DNA from: Thermogemmatispora onikobensis
GTDB taxonomy: Bacteria > Chloroflexota > Ktedonobacteria > Ktedonobacterales > Ktedonobacteraceae
Direction: 5' to 3'
Length of the DNA: 64,000 nucleotides
NCBI RefSeq assembly: GCF_001748285.1
Contig: NZ_BDGT01000004.1
Coordinates: forward strand, 1-64,000
Shown: piece after piece, positions 36,471 through 46,140 of the stretch
Layout: the number at the start of each line of letters is the position of its first letter
Numbering within the stretch: the first letter of the stretch is position 1
The notes under the pieces: generated by a model
What the model saw: only the letters and a program-made list of their open reading frames with translations
Database searches by the model: none
What the model was told of the DNA's origin: nothing
Translations under genes and position numbers: made by a program

Positions 36471-36871
36471 GCATCCTTTAAATCCTTCTTACAACATTTA
36501 CTTCCAGGGCAGGTTATATATCCCCAGAGTATATCAAGGTAGCTCTCTGTGTTTTAGATCGGTTCAAATATGTGATTACTATAGCCTGCTACTGCCCGGT
36601 TTAGCAAGTCTGTAGCTGATTGTACCAGGAGGGGAAACCGGCAAGCAGACCCTTTTTCCCAACTCCTTGCTATCTAGCCAGAATCAGGGAGAGCGGCCCC
36701 TCTCAACGGGACTGGAAATCGTTCCCGGCCCGTGCCATAATGATTCTGTTCCTCAGTCGGAGGCACCAACGACGCTGAAGTTGCCGACGGCAGCGACATG
36801 CCATACTACTCAGCATGCCTGAGCAGCCCGGCAAACGACTCGCGGGAGATGGAACGGAAAGGAAAGAGCCT
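36471..36871. other. Divergent promoter region of ftsH and fdhA
   Basis: 401 bp. The ftsH-proximal 130 bp is AT-rich (several TATA-like hexamers such as TATATAA and TATACT on the minus strand, none with a good -35). Toward fdhA a CATAAT preceded by TGC lies near 36737-36742 and could be a -10. No gene is visible. Confidence 0.4.
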
Positions 36872-39800
36872 ATGTCATCCAGGAAGCGCGAAGCAGCAGA
36901 AGAAGCAACTGCAGCGCGACCACTGCTGGTGAAGACGCTCCAAGAGGTGGCCAATGAGGCCCTGGAGATCGGTTCTAAGCGCCAACCCTTCAGCGCGGAG
37001 AGCCGTTACAAGGCGCCCCGCATTCGCGATGCGCGCGTGGTTCATAGCGTTTGTCCCTATTGCGCTGTAGGTTGCGGCCTCAATGTCTATGTGAAAGATG
37101 GTCAGGTGATCGATATTGAGGGGAACCCAGACAGCCCAATCAACCACGGGACACTCTGCCCCAAAGGGGCGGCTACCTTTCAGTATACGGTGAATCCCAG
37201 CCGCCTGACGCGCGTACTCTATCGTGCCCCCTACAGCGATCATTGGGAAGAAAAGTCGCTTGATTGGGCGATGGAGGAGATCGCGCTGCGGGTTAAAGAG
37301 ACGCGCGATGCAACCTTTGTTGAGCGGCTCCCGGATGGGCGGGAGGTCAATCATACGCTGGCGATGGCCTCGCTGGGCGGTGCCACGCTCGATGTAGAAG
37401 AGAACTATTTGATGAAGAAGCTCTTCACGGGCGCCCTGGGCATTGTCTCCATCGAGAACCAGGCCCGTATATGACACAGCTCTACAGTGCCCGGTCTGGG
37501 CACAACCTTTGGGCGTGGCGGGGCCACGACCTTCCCACAGGACCTTGTCAATAGCGATTGCATTTTGATCATGGGCAGCAACATGGCGGAAGCCCATCCG
37601 GTGGCCTTCGCCAACGTTGTCAAGGCAAAAGAGCGCGGCGCCAAGGTTATCCACATCGATCCTCACTTCTCACGTACATCCGCGCTCGCTAACCTGTATG
37701 TGCCCATTCGTGCAGGAAGCGATATTGTTTTCCTGGGGGCCATTATTCGCTATCTGCTGGAGAATAGGGCCTTCTTCCAGGAGTATGTGCTGCACTATAC
37801 GAATATCGCCACCCTGATCCGCGAGGATTTCCGCGATACTGAGGACCTCGATGGGGTTTTCTCGGGCTACGATCCCGAAACCGGGACCTATGACCCGACC
37901 AGCTGGGATTACGAGCGCGATGCTGAGGGCCGTCCGCTGAGCGATCCGACGCTGCAGCATCCACGCTGTGTTTACCAGATCATGCGCCGCCACTACGCAC
38001 GTTATACGCCCGAGCTGGTCGAGCAGGTCTGTGGAGTGCCGCGCGCACTCTGGCAGCAAGTGGTCGATACCCTGGTCGCCAATTCGGGCCGCGAGCGCAC
38101 AAGCGCGATCTGCTACGCCGTGGGCTGGACACAGCAATCGAAGGGCGTGCAGATTATCCGTACGGCGGCTATGCTTCAGTTATTGCTGGGCAATATCGGG
38201 CGCCCAGGTGGCGGGGTAATGGCTCTGCGCGGCCATGCCTCGATCCAGGGGTCAACCGATGTCCCAACGCTCTACGATCTGCTCTCTGGCTATATGCCAC
38301 AACCGGCGGCTCTGCTCGCTCCTGGAGAGGGAACCAGGCGCCCCCGGGCAGAGGAAGTGCAGGCACCGGTCGCCGGCGAAGAGATGAGGCCGGTCGGTCC
38401 CTCACAGCAGACGCTGGCCGAGTATATCGCTGCCGTGGGCCAGAAAACAGGCTGGTGGGCCAATCTGCTGGCCTATATCCGTAGCCTGTTGAAAGCCTGG
38501 TACGGCTCTTACGCCGATGAGGAGAACGGGGAGCGCAGCTATCGCTTCCTGCCTAAGATTATCGGCGACCATTCTCATCTGGCCACAAGTTACGCTATGC
38601 TCGATGGCAAGGTGCGCGGTTACTTCCTCTTCGGCCAAAATCCCGCCGCCGGTAGCACGAATGCCCGCATGCAGCGTAAGGCTCTGGCACAGCTCGACTG
38701 GCTGGTAGTACGCGATCTCTACGAGGTCGAGTCGGCGGCTTTCTGGTACCGGGGTCCAGAGGGCGAGGCAATTGATCCCAGGCAGATCAAGACCGAGGTC
38801 TTCCTATTGCCTGCCGCTGCCTCCACGGAGAAAGAGGGGTCTTTCACTAATACCCAGCGCCTGCTGCAGTGGCGCGACAAGGCCGTTGATCCCCCTGGCG
38901 ACGCGCGCTCCGATCTGTGGTTTGTCTATCACCTCGGCAAACGCTTGAAGGCGCTCTACGCTAATAGTCCCTACGAGCGTGATCTGCCGATCAAGGCCCT
39001 GACCTGGGACTACGAGCGCGAGACACCCGAACCCGGTTCACGTATTCTCGATGAACCAGATGCCTTGCTGGTGCTGAAGGAGATCAACGGCTACTATGCG
39101 CGCTCTGCCGATGGGAAGGAGTATAGTCTGCGTGAGGCGCCGCATGTGCCTGATTTCACGGTGCTCAAAGCCGATGGCAGCACGGCCTGCGGCTCCTGGA
39201 TCTACAGCGGAGTCTATCCAGCACCGGGACGAAACCGGGCGGCGTCGCGCGATCCTTCTGGCTATACCTTCCCCAACTGGGGCTTTGCCTGGCCGGCCAA
39301 CCGCCGTATTCTCTACAACCGCGCCTCGGCTGATCCCCAGGGTCGTCCCTGGTCGGAGCGCAAAAAGTACATCTGGTGGGACGAGGAGCGTCAGCAGTGG
39401 ACGGGTTACGATGTTCCCGACTTTCCGCTGCGCAAGCCGCCAGACTACACGCCTCCGCCGGGCGCTACCGGGATCGACGCCCATGCTGGCAGCGATCCTT
39501 TCATCATGAAGCCCGATGGCAAGGGCTGGCTGTTTGCGCCGAGTGGCCTCAAGGATGGTCCGCTTCCGACGCACTATGAGGCGGCGGAGGCACCTATCGC
39601 CAACCCGCTGTACCATCGCCAGAGCAATCCTGTGGCTCGCTACTTCCGCGACCGACCCGATAATCGGCTGGCAGCGGTCGGCGACGAGCGCTATCCGATC
39701 GTGGCTACTACTTACCGCTTGACGGAGCATCATCTGAGCGGGCCGATGACGCGCTGGCTGCCCTGGCTGAACGCGCTCCAGCCAGCCCTTTTCGTCGAGA

Positions 39801-40093
39801 TCAGTCCCGAGTTGGCCGCAGAACGCCAGATTCGCCACGGCGATGAGGTGATTATCAGTACGCCGCGGGGCGAGATCGAGGCCCGCGCCCTGGTGACGCG
39901 GCGGCTGCGCCCGTTGCGGCTCAATGGGCGCATCGTCCATCAGGTCGGCTTGCCTTTCCATTGGGGCTTCCAGGGCAAGGCCACGGGCAGCATCACAAAC
40001 GATCTGACCCACATGGTGCTGGAACCCAATGTCAGTATCGAGGAAGCAAAAGCCTTCCTGTGCGATGTGCGTCCAGCACGAGGCAGGCGCTAA
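36872..40093 (+). CDS. fdhA: Formate dehydrogenase catalytic subunit, selenocysteine-containing
   Basis: Molybdopterin-bis-guanine-dinucleotide and 4Fe-4S subunit oxidising formate; 1073 residues if the UGA at 37472-37474 is read as selenocysteine (residue 201). The frame continues without a shift across it, giving ENQARI-U-HSSTVPGLGTTFG, the exact context of Sec in known FdhA. The 4Fe-4S site is CPYCAVGCGLNVY with GTLCPKG. Later regions include IIMGSN-like ILIMGSNMAEAHPV and HIDPHFSRTSALA. The N-terminus shows no twin-arginine signal, unlike periplasmic FdnG, so it may face the cytoplasm. The ATG at 36872 follows AAAGGAAAGAGCCT. fdhB and nrfD-type genes follow. An internal GTG at 37487 is not a separate gene. 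Confidence 0.95.
37472..37510 (+). promoter_or_regulatory. Bacterial SECIS element with selenocysteine UGA
   Basis: The in-frame TGA (37472-37474) is followed by GTGCCC (37487-37492), loop GGTCT (37493-37497) and GGGCAC (37498-37503). The apical GGTCT loop is the same as in E. coli fdhF and lies 18 nt after the UGA, the usual distance for SelB binding. Confidence 0.9.
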
Positions 40094-40251
40094 CTAAGCG
40101 CGCGCAGAGCGGCACGGCACGGCCCCCCAGCCTCGGCGACCTGGCTGTGCAGATAGCAAGCAGAGCACTGGCAGCAATTGCGATCTGCACCTGTCTCCCT
40201 CGCCCGGTGCCGCCGCCGCTCTGGCACGTTGGCAGCAAAGGAGTGAAGACT

Positions 40252-41169
40252 ATGGCGGTTGAAGCAGCGAGATCCCTGCCTGGGGCGCTCAAGCAGCTGC
40301 GCACCTTGCTGGAGCCGCTGCGCAAGGAGGAGCCGCTGCCTCCACAAACAGCGGTGGGCTTTTTTACCGACACCAGCCTGTGTATCGGTTGTAAAGCCTG
40401 TGAAATTGCCTGTAAGCAGTGGAACCAGCTCCCTGCCCGTGAACCAGTCTGGGCAGGGACCAGCTACGATAATACGCGCGAGCTGAACGCGATCAACTGG
40501 CGCCACGTGCTCTTTATCGAGCGCCTCGGGCGCCATGAGGAGAACCATCACGACGGAGGTAGCACCGTGGGAACGGTCGCGGCTCCCACAGAGTTACCTT
40601 TCTTCAATTCCGATCGCTGGCTGATGCTGAGCGACGTTTGCAAGCATTGCGCTCATGCTCCTTGCCTCGAAGCCTGTCCGACCGGGGCGATCATTCGTAC
40701 TGAATTCGATACGGTCTATGTGCAGCAGGACGTTTGCAACGGCTGCGGTTACTGCGTGGTCGCTTGCCCCTTCGGGGTGATCGCTCGCGATGCGTTAGGA
40801 GGAACAGCGCGTAAGTGCACACTATGCTACGATCGCCTGAAGGATGGTCTGGAGCCAGCCTGCGCCAAGGTCTGCCCGACAGACTCGATCGTTTTCGGCC
40901 CAGTCGATCAGCTGCGCCAGCAGGCTCAGGCTCGTCTGGCTCAGCTGCATGAGCGCGGCTTGCACGAGGCCCGCCTCTATGGCGCCGACGATACCATCCT
41001 GGAAGGCGGCCTTCGCGCTTTCTTCCTGCTGCTGGACGAGCCTGCCGTCTACAACCTGCCCGAACGCCCGTCACGCCCCAGTAGACATGTTCTGCCCGCT
41101 TCCTTCTGGACGGCGCTGGTGGCGTTGGTACTGGGTCTGTTCGGAATCTTCTCGTTCAGGAGGCGATGA
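40252..41169 (+). CDS. fdhB: Formate dehydrogenase iron-sulfur subunit
   Basis: 305 residues with four ferredoxin-type cysteine groups: CIGCKACEIACKQW, CKHCAHAPCLEACP, CNGCGYCVVACP and CTLCYDRLKDGLEPACAKVCP. They would hold four 4Fe-4S clusters passing electrons from FdhA to the membrane subunit. A single C-terminal hydrophobic helix (WTALVALVLGLFGIFSF) anchors it, as in FdnH/FdoH. The ATG at 40252 follows AAAGGAGTGAAGACT. The open frame upstream to 39961 overlaps fdhA and is not used. Confidence 0.93.
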   Translation: MAVEAARSLPGALKQLRTLLEPLRKEEPLPPQTAVGFFTDTSLCIGCKACEIACKQWNQLPAREPVWAGTSYDNTRELNAINWRHVLFIERLGRHEENHHDGGSTVGTVAAPTELPFFNSDRWLMLSDVCKHCAHAPCLEACPTGAIIRTEFDTVYVQQDVCNGCGYCVVACPFGVIARDALGGTARKCTLCYDRLKDGLEPACAKVCPTDSIVFGPVDQLRQQAQARLAQLHERGLHEARLYGADDTILEGGLRAFFLLLDEPAVYNLPERPSRPSRHVLPASFWTALVALVLGLFGIFSFRRR

Positions 41170-41175
41170 CGAGCG

Positions 41176-42327
41176 ATGCAGCCAGAGAGGCAGAGCTTTT
41201 CCACCTGGCTCGCTACGGGTCAGGCACTAGCGCAACGGCTTCGGCAGATCTCGCGCGCCACTGGCTGGATGGAGCGCCTGGCAGCGCTCAGCACAGGCTA
41301 TCATCCAGACCCTGAACGCGAGCAGCAAGAGCCAACATATTACGACTATCCTGCTCTCAAAGAGCCGGTCTGGCGCTGGGAAATCGTCTGGTACTTTTTC
41401 TTGGGCGGCCTGGCCGCAGGCTGCTATTTCATCGCCAGCCTGGCGGCGCTCTTTGGCGGACCCGAGGATCGAGCGACGCGGCGAACTGGCTACTATCTCT
41501 CGTTGCTGGCCTTGCTCCCGTGTCCGTTGCTGCTCATCAAGGATCTCGGACGGCCCGAGCGCTTTCTGAATATGTTACGCATGTTTAAGGTGCGCTCGCC
41601 CATGTCAATGGGCGTCTGGTGCCTGGTAAGCTTCTCTTTCTTCAGCGGCCTGAGCGCTCTGATTCAGGCCGCTCGCGACCAGTGGCTGGGCCGCTGGTGG
41701 GGAGCACGCTGGCTGGCGCGTCTCCCTCAGCGCCTGCTGGCACTCCCAGGTATGGCGCTCGCTCTCTTCCTGGGAGGCTATACCGGCGTTCTCCTGGCTA
41801 CCACGAGCATTCCGCTCTGGTCGCGCAGCAAGATGCTCGGCGCCGTTTTCATCTCCTCGGCCATCTCTACCAGCTCGGCACTGATCACCTTCGTGCTACG
41901 CCTCAGCGCCGCGCCTGCCGCCGCTCTGCACAAACTGGAGCGCCTGGAGTGGGGCGCGCTCCTCAGCGAGCAGCTCGCTCTCTTTGCTTTCCTGCGCGGT
42001 TCTGGACGTGCCGCCCGTGCCCTGGTGGGTAGCGGACCTGCGGAGCACGGACCTCGCTTCTGGCGCCTTGTGGCCATCGGCGGCTTGCTCCTGCCCTGGC
42101 TACTCCAGACATGGCTGCTGCTGACACGCCGCGCTCATGGAGAGGCAGCCACGGACAGGATGGCAAGCAAGCGGCCAGAGCGCAAGCGTGTGAGCCTCAG
42201 CGGCTTGTGGCTCTCACTCTTGGTCCTCATCGGCGGCTATTTTCTGCGCCGCACGATCATTGAGGCTGGCCATAGCTCCAGCCGAGATGCCCGTACCACG
42301 CTCTGGCACGCCCGCGCCGCTCGCTAA
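41176..42327 (+). CDS. nrfD: NrfD/PsrC-family quinone-reactive membrane subunit
   Basis: 383 residues with about nine hydrophobic helices, beginning at WEIVWYFFLGGLAAGCYFIAS, the NrfD/PsrC hallmark. LIKDLGRPERFLNMLRMF lies in the next loop. This family links iron-sulfur subunits to the quinone pool without haem. It starts 6 nt after fdhB, so the three genes form one complex: FdhA, FdhB and NrfD. It replaces the cytochrome b subunit (FdnI) found in enterobacterial enzymes. Confidence 0.9.
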   Translation: MQPERQSFSTWLATGQALAQRLRQISRATGWMERLAALSTGYHPDPEREQQEPTYYDYPALKEPVWRWEIVWYFFLGGLAAGCYFIASLAALFGGPEDRATRRTGYYLSLLALLPCPLLLIKDLGRPERFLNMLRMFKVRSPMSMGVWCLVSFSFFSGLSALIQAARDQWLGRWWGARWLARLPQRLLALPGMALALFLGGYTGVLLATTSIPLWSRSKMLGAVFISSAISTSSALITFVLRLSAAPAAALHKLERLEWGALLSEQLALFAFLRGSGRAARALVGSGPAEHGPRFWRLVAIGGLLLPWLLQTWLLLTRRAHGEAATDRMASKRPERKRVSLSGLWLSLLVLIGGYFLRRTIIEAGHSSSRDARTTLWHARAAR

Positions 42328-42597
42328 TCACAAGCTCTGACTCTGCCTCCCCTGGTCAGCTTGCCCCTCCTCGGTGGCCAGTCCGTCCAGCCAGGCCATC
42401 CAGGGGCGATCTGGCCAGGCGGACGAGAGCCTTGCTCGCCCTGGTCCCGGCCTGTCTGGCCTGACTTGCCAGCGATCTTCAACTCTGAACCAAGCCACAG
42501 CGTAGATGTAATGAGTGAAAGGAAGTGACGGCGAGCCTGTCATTCCCCAGAGGTAAGCACCAGAGCAATCTTTCAGCGAAAGAGTAGGAACCGAGCA

Positions 42598-45255
42598 ATG
42601 GAGGAGCCTCAGCATCACAGCGGCAGTGGGTCCGACAAGGTGGGAACAGGAAGAATCACCAGCCGCCTAGACTCAGAGGTAGAGACCCCAGAGGCGAGTC
42701 GGAGCGCAGGACCGGATACCATAAGGGTTCAGGAAGCAGTGAAGGCCACAGCCAGTCAGGATGAGGGCCTGCAGTTCGTTGTCGTCGAGGGCTTGCAGGT
42801 TGGACGTGGCGTTGCCCGTCTTGATCCGCGCGATATCGAGGCTTTGGGCTGTCAGCCTGGAGATATTGTCTTGATCAGCGGCGCACGGACCACCGCCGCC
42901 AGGTTGTTGCCTGGTGTCCCACAGCAGCGCGGGCAGCGTATCATCCAAATGGATAGCCAGGTACGCCAGAATAGCGATGCCGGCCTGGGCGAGCGCGTTA
43001 CGGTTCGCAAAGCTCGGGTGCAGCGAGCGGAGAAGATCACCCTGCTGCCGCTGACCCGCGGTGCCCCCATTCAAGAGAGCGACCTGCAGTACATCGCACG
43101 CTACCTGGTGGGCCTGCCCGTCGTCACAGGCGACCTGCTTCGCCTCAACCTGCCGGGTACAGCGAGCCGTGAATTCTTGATTATTAGCACGGCGCCCGCC
43201 ACACCCAGTTACCCTTCTCGCCGCTCGCAGCTAGAGGGGACAGCCGTCGCCCCCCTGGCCGAGCAGAACGAGCGGGCGGAGGTCGAAGCGGTCATCGTTC
43301 AACCGGGCACGGTCGTCCGCGCTCAGGCCCGCGGGGCCGGGCGCCCGGGCGGCCTGGGACGGGTCAGCTACGAAGATATCGGGGGCCTGGGGAAGGAGCT
43401 ACAGCGTATTCGCGAAATGATCGAGCTACCGCTCAAGTATCCAGCGGTCTTCGATCGTCTGGGAGTAGAACCTCCTAAAGGGGTGCTGCTCTATGGCCCT
43501 CCTGGTACCGGCAAGACCTTGATCGCCCGCGCCGTCGCCTCGGAGACGAACGCAGCCTTCTTCGTGATCAATGGGCCGGAGGTCATCAACAAGTTCTACG
43601 GCGAGAGTGAGTCACGCCTGCGCGAAGTCTTTCAGGAGGCCCAGCGACGCGCCCCCAGCATCATCTTTATCGACGAGCTGGATGCGCTGGCACCGCGCCG
43701 TTCTGAAATGGGCGGCGAGGTTGAGCGGCGCATTGTTGGTCAACTGCTGGCCCTGATGGACGGCATGGCCTCGCGCGGCCAGGTCGTTGTCATCGGAGCC
43801 ACCAATCAGCCCAACGCGCTCGACCCGGCCCTGCGCCGTCCGGGCCGTTTTGACCGCGAAATTGCCCTGCGCGTCCCTGATCTCTATGGACGCATGGAGA
43901 TCCTGCGCATCCATACACGCGACGCGGCCCTGGCAGACGACGTTGATTTTGCCCGTCTGGCGCAACTGACCCCCGGCTTCGTGGGGGCCGATCTGGAGGC
44001 ACTCTGTCGGGAGGCGGCCATGATCGCGCTCCGCCGCGTGCTTCCCTACATTGACTATCAGAGCGGCTACATTCCGTTCGAGACCCTGGTGAATCTCAAT
44101 ATCACGATGGCTGATTTCCAGGCCGCCCTGCGCGAGATCGAGCCTTCGACGACTCGCGAAGTCTACGTTGAGGTCAGTGAAACGACCTGGGATGATATTG
44201 GAGGACAGACCCAGGCCAAGCAGCTGCTGACCGAGGGTGTGGAGTGGCCGCTGCGCTACCCCGAGATCTATAGCAAGGCCAAAGTTGAACCACCCCGTGG
44301 CGTACTGCTGGCCGGCCCTCCCGGCTCCGGTAAAACCCTCTTGGCGCGCGCTCTGGCCAACCAGTGCAACGCGAGCTTCATCTCTATCAAAGGTCCCGAG
44401 CTGCTCTCAAAGTGGGTCGGCGAATCTGAGAAGGGGGTACGCGAGATCTTCAAGCGTGCCAAACAGGCGGCACCCTGCATCATCTTCTTCGACGAAATCG
44501 ACGCCCTGGCACCGCGCCGCGGGGCCGAGCTGGACAACCATGTCGGCGATCGGGTGATCGCTCAGCTGCTAACGGAGCTGGACGGCATCGAGGGGCGCAC
44601 GGGCGTTATCGTGCTGGCCGCCACCAACCGGCCCGAGCTGATCGATCCAGCCCTGCTGCGTCCAGGCCGCTTCGATTTGATCGTCGAGCTTACCTATCCC
44701 GATGAAGCCGATCGCCAGGCGATCTTCGCCGTGCACACGCGCGGCAAACCGTTGGCTCCCGATGTCAGCCTGGCGGAGCTGGCACAACTGACGCCAGGCC
44801 GCAGCGGCGCCGATATTGAGGCCATCTGTCGCCGCGCCTCGATGCTGGCCTTGCACGACTGGATCGAGCCGCGTCTGCAACAAGTAGGCCGTGTACAGAT
44901 CAGCGAGGAGCAGCAGGAGGCGAAGGCTTCCGGCACGATCGGCACTCCCAGCCAGGCAGCTCAGACCAGCGGAGAGGAGAGCCACTTCTCTATCCGTCGT
45001 GAACACTTTCTGCATGCGATCGCCGAGCAAGAAGAGCGCTATCAGGCCCAGGCCAGGCTGGAAGCCGAGCGCGCCCGTCGCGACGAGGCCCGGCAGCGCC
45101 TGCTTGATCTGGCCGCCAGCTACGGCAGCCTCGGGAACCCACCTTCACAGACCGCTCTCCAGCCACCAGCGCTGCGTGGCTGGCGCCTCTGGCTCGCCCG
45201 TCTGCTCGGCCTACTGCCGCGCCACTCTCAGGCAGACCCATCTTCCTCCTCCTGA
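42598..45255 (+). CDS. Cdc48/VCP-like tandem AAA+ ATPase
   Basis: 885 residues. Residues 55-210 form the N-domain (double-psi barrel plus second lobe; GLQVGRGVARLDPRDIEALG). D1 has GPPGTGKT near residue 299, IIFIDELDAL and ATNQPNALDPALRRPGRFDR. D2 has GPPGSGKT near 573, IIFFDEIDALAPRR and [19 protein letters not shown]. Both ATPase sites look intact, including arginine fingers. The D1-D2 linker and pore loops (NKFYGESE and SKWVGESE) match the archaeal unfoldase type. A C-terminal extension of about 80 residues, helical then Gln/Pro/Ser-rich, follows. It is likely to unfold proteins for degradation or disassembly. No proteasome genes are in the window. Confidence 0.93.
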   Translation: MEEPQHHSGSGSDKVGTGRITSRLDSEVETPEASRSAGPDTIRVQEAVKATASQDEGLQFVVVEGLQVGRGVARLDPRDIEALGCQPGDIVLISGARTTAARLLPGVPQQRGQRIIQMDSQVRQNSDAGLGERVTVRKARVQRAEKITLLPLTRGAPIQESDLQYIARYLVGLPVVTGDLLRLNLPGTASREFLIISTAPATPSYPSRRSQLEGTAVAPLAEQNERAEVEAVIVQPGTVVRAQARGAGRPGGLGRVSYEDIGGLGKELQRIREMIELPLKYPAVFDRLGVEPPKGVLLYGPPGTGKTLIARAVASETNAAFFVINGPEVINKFYGESESRLREVFQEAQRRAPSIIFIDELDALAPRRSEMGGEVERRIVGQLLALMDGMASRGQVVVIGATNQPNALDPALRRPGRFDREIALRVPDLYGRMEILRIHTRDAALADDVDFARLAQLTPGFVGADLEALCREAAMIALRRVLPYIDYQSGYIPFETLVNLNITMADFQAALREIEPSTTREVYVEVSETTWDDIGGQTQAKQLLTEGVEWPLRYPEIYSKAKVEPPRGVLLAGPPGSGKTLLARALANQCNASFISIKGPELLSKWVGESEKGVREIFKRAKQAAPCIIFFDEIDALAPRRGAELDNHVGDRVIAQLLTELDGIEGRTGVIVLAATNRPELIDPALLRPGRFDLIVELTYPDEADRQAIFAVHTRGKPLAPDVSLAELAQLTPGRSGADIEAICRRASMLALHDWIEPRLQQVGRVQISEEQQEAKASGTIGTPSQAAQTSGEESHFSIRREHFLHAIAEQEERYQAQARLEAERARRDEARQRLLDLAASYGSLGNPPSQTALQPPALRGWRLWLARLLGLLPRHSQADPSSSS

Positions 45256-45720
45256 AGGAAGGGGCGATGGCGAATTCATCCGCGGGCAGGCAAGAGTCCA
45301 ACGATCAGTCAGAGCGTCAGAGAAAACACGAGGGGAGCACGAGAGAGAGCCGTCCGGCGCCCTCTTCGCTCTCCCTTCGCGTTCCTCCTTCTGGTTCCCG
45401 ACGGCTTGCCACCCCAGGCCCCCAAGGCGCACGGCGTGACAATTGAGGCAGCGCCTTCATTCCTGCGAAAGTTGGCCGTTTGCAAGCCGCCGAAGAGACG
45501 CCTGCCAGGAGCATAACCGCCTCTTTTAAGCAGTGCTTGCTCAATACATTGAGCAGGCATACGTATTAACACTTGATAAAGCCAGGCTGCTTCTCTCCTG
45601 GATCAAAGGCAAAGACATGTCAATACAACTACTTCGACTCCAATCAAAGTTAGCTGACCGGGATAGTTAGCGTGTGATATAATATAAAGGAGAGTGTGAG
45701 CATAGCGAAGGGAGACAACA
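45256..45720. other. Intergenic region with palindrome and promoter
   Basis: 465 bp between the Cdc48-like gene and the small ORF before the kinase. It contains an 8-bp-arm palindrome (TGCTCAAT AC ATTGAGCA at 45538-45555) about 100 bp before a promoter -10 at 45678. No other ORF is convincing. Confidence 0.5.
45654..45683 (+). promoter_or_regulatory. Promoter of the small ORF-sensor kinase pair
   Basis: A perfect TATAAT at 45678-45683 preceded by TGA (extended -10) and a CTGACC -35-like hexamer at 45654-45659 with an 18-bp spacer. It lies 38 bp before the TTG start at 45721. Confidence 0.7.
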
Positions 45721-46110
45721 TTGTCGCTGTACTCATCAGACACCAGCTCTGCAGACTCCCGGAAGCCAGTTGTCGCGGCCTATCTAGAGGTCATTCGCCT
45801 GCTTGATGACCGTGTCGCGCCTCTCCTGGGCAAAGTGACCACGCGGGTCCTCGTGCAGGGCGCGGCCCGGCGAGTAGCGGAGAAGTACCCATTTCTTCAC
45901 TTTCTTGAGCGTATCCCATATACTGAAGTCACTCCGGCGATTGCCCAGGAGCAGCTTGGTGGTCAATCTCCGCAGGAGCTGACGGCAGGTTTGAATGCTC
46001 TTCTGGAGGAGTGTTTTGCGGGCTTGAAGGAACTCACCGGCGACCTGATTGTTACCCCGCTTCACGATGAGGTGACCCGCCAGCTCCAGCATATGTCGAT
46101 CATGTCGTAA
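45721..46110 (+). CDS. Small helical protein of unknown function preceding a sensor kinase
   Basis: 129 residues, predicted all-helical apart from a few loops. KPVVAAYLEVIRLLDDRVAPLLGKV, then an Arg-rich helix (RVLVQGAARRVAEKYPFLHFLERIP) and a C-terminal LLEECFAGLKELTGDLIVTPL. There is no signal peptide or membrane segment. The start is TTG at 45721 after AGGGAGACAACA. It is 30 bp before the sensor kinase and shares its promoter, suggesting a dedicated partner, possibly a cognate regulatory subunit. The family is not recognised. Confidence 0.65.
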   Translation: MSLYSSDTSSADSRKPVVAAYLEVIRLLDDRVAPLLGKVTTRVLVQGAARRVAEKYPFLHFLERIPYTEVTPAIAQEQLGGQSPQELTAGLNALLEECFAGLKELTGDLIVTPLHDEVTRQLQHMSIMS

Positions 46111-46140
46111 AGAGAAGATGGCCTAGCGTCGCAGCGAGCA

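Noticed and set aside
36872-37474. Apparent truncation of fdhA by a TGA stop, with a second ORF from 37487
   Set aside because: The frame is continuous on both sides, the flanking residues match the known Sec context, and a SECIS-type hairpin follows. Read-through as selenocysteine is the better explanation than a pseudogene.
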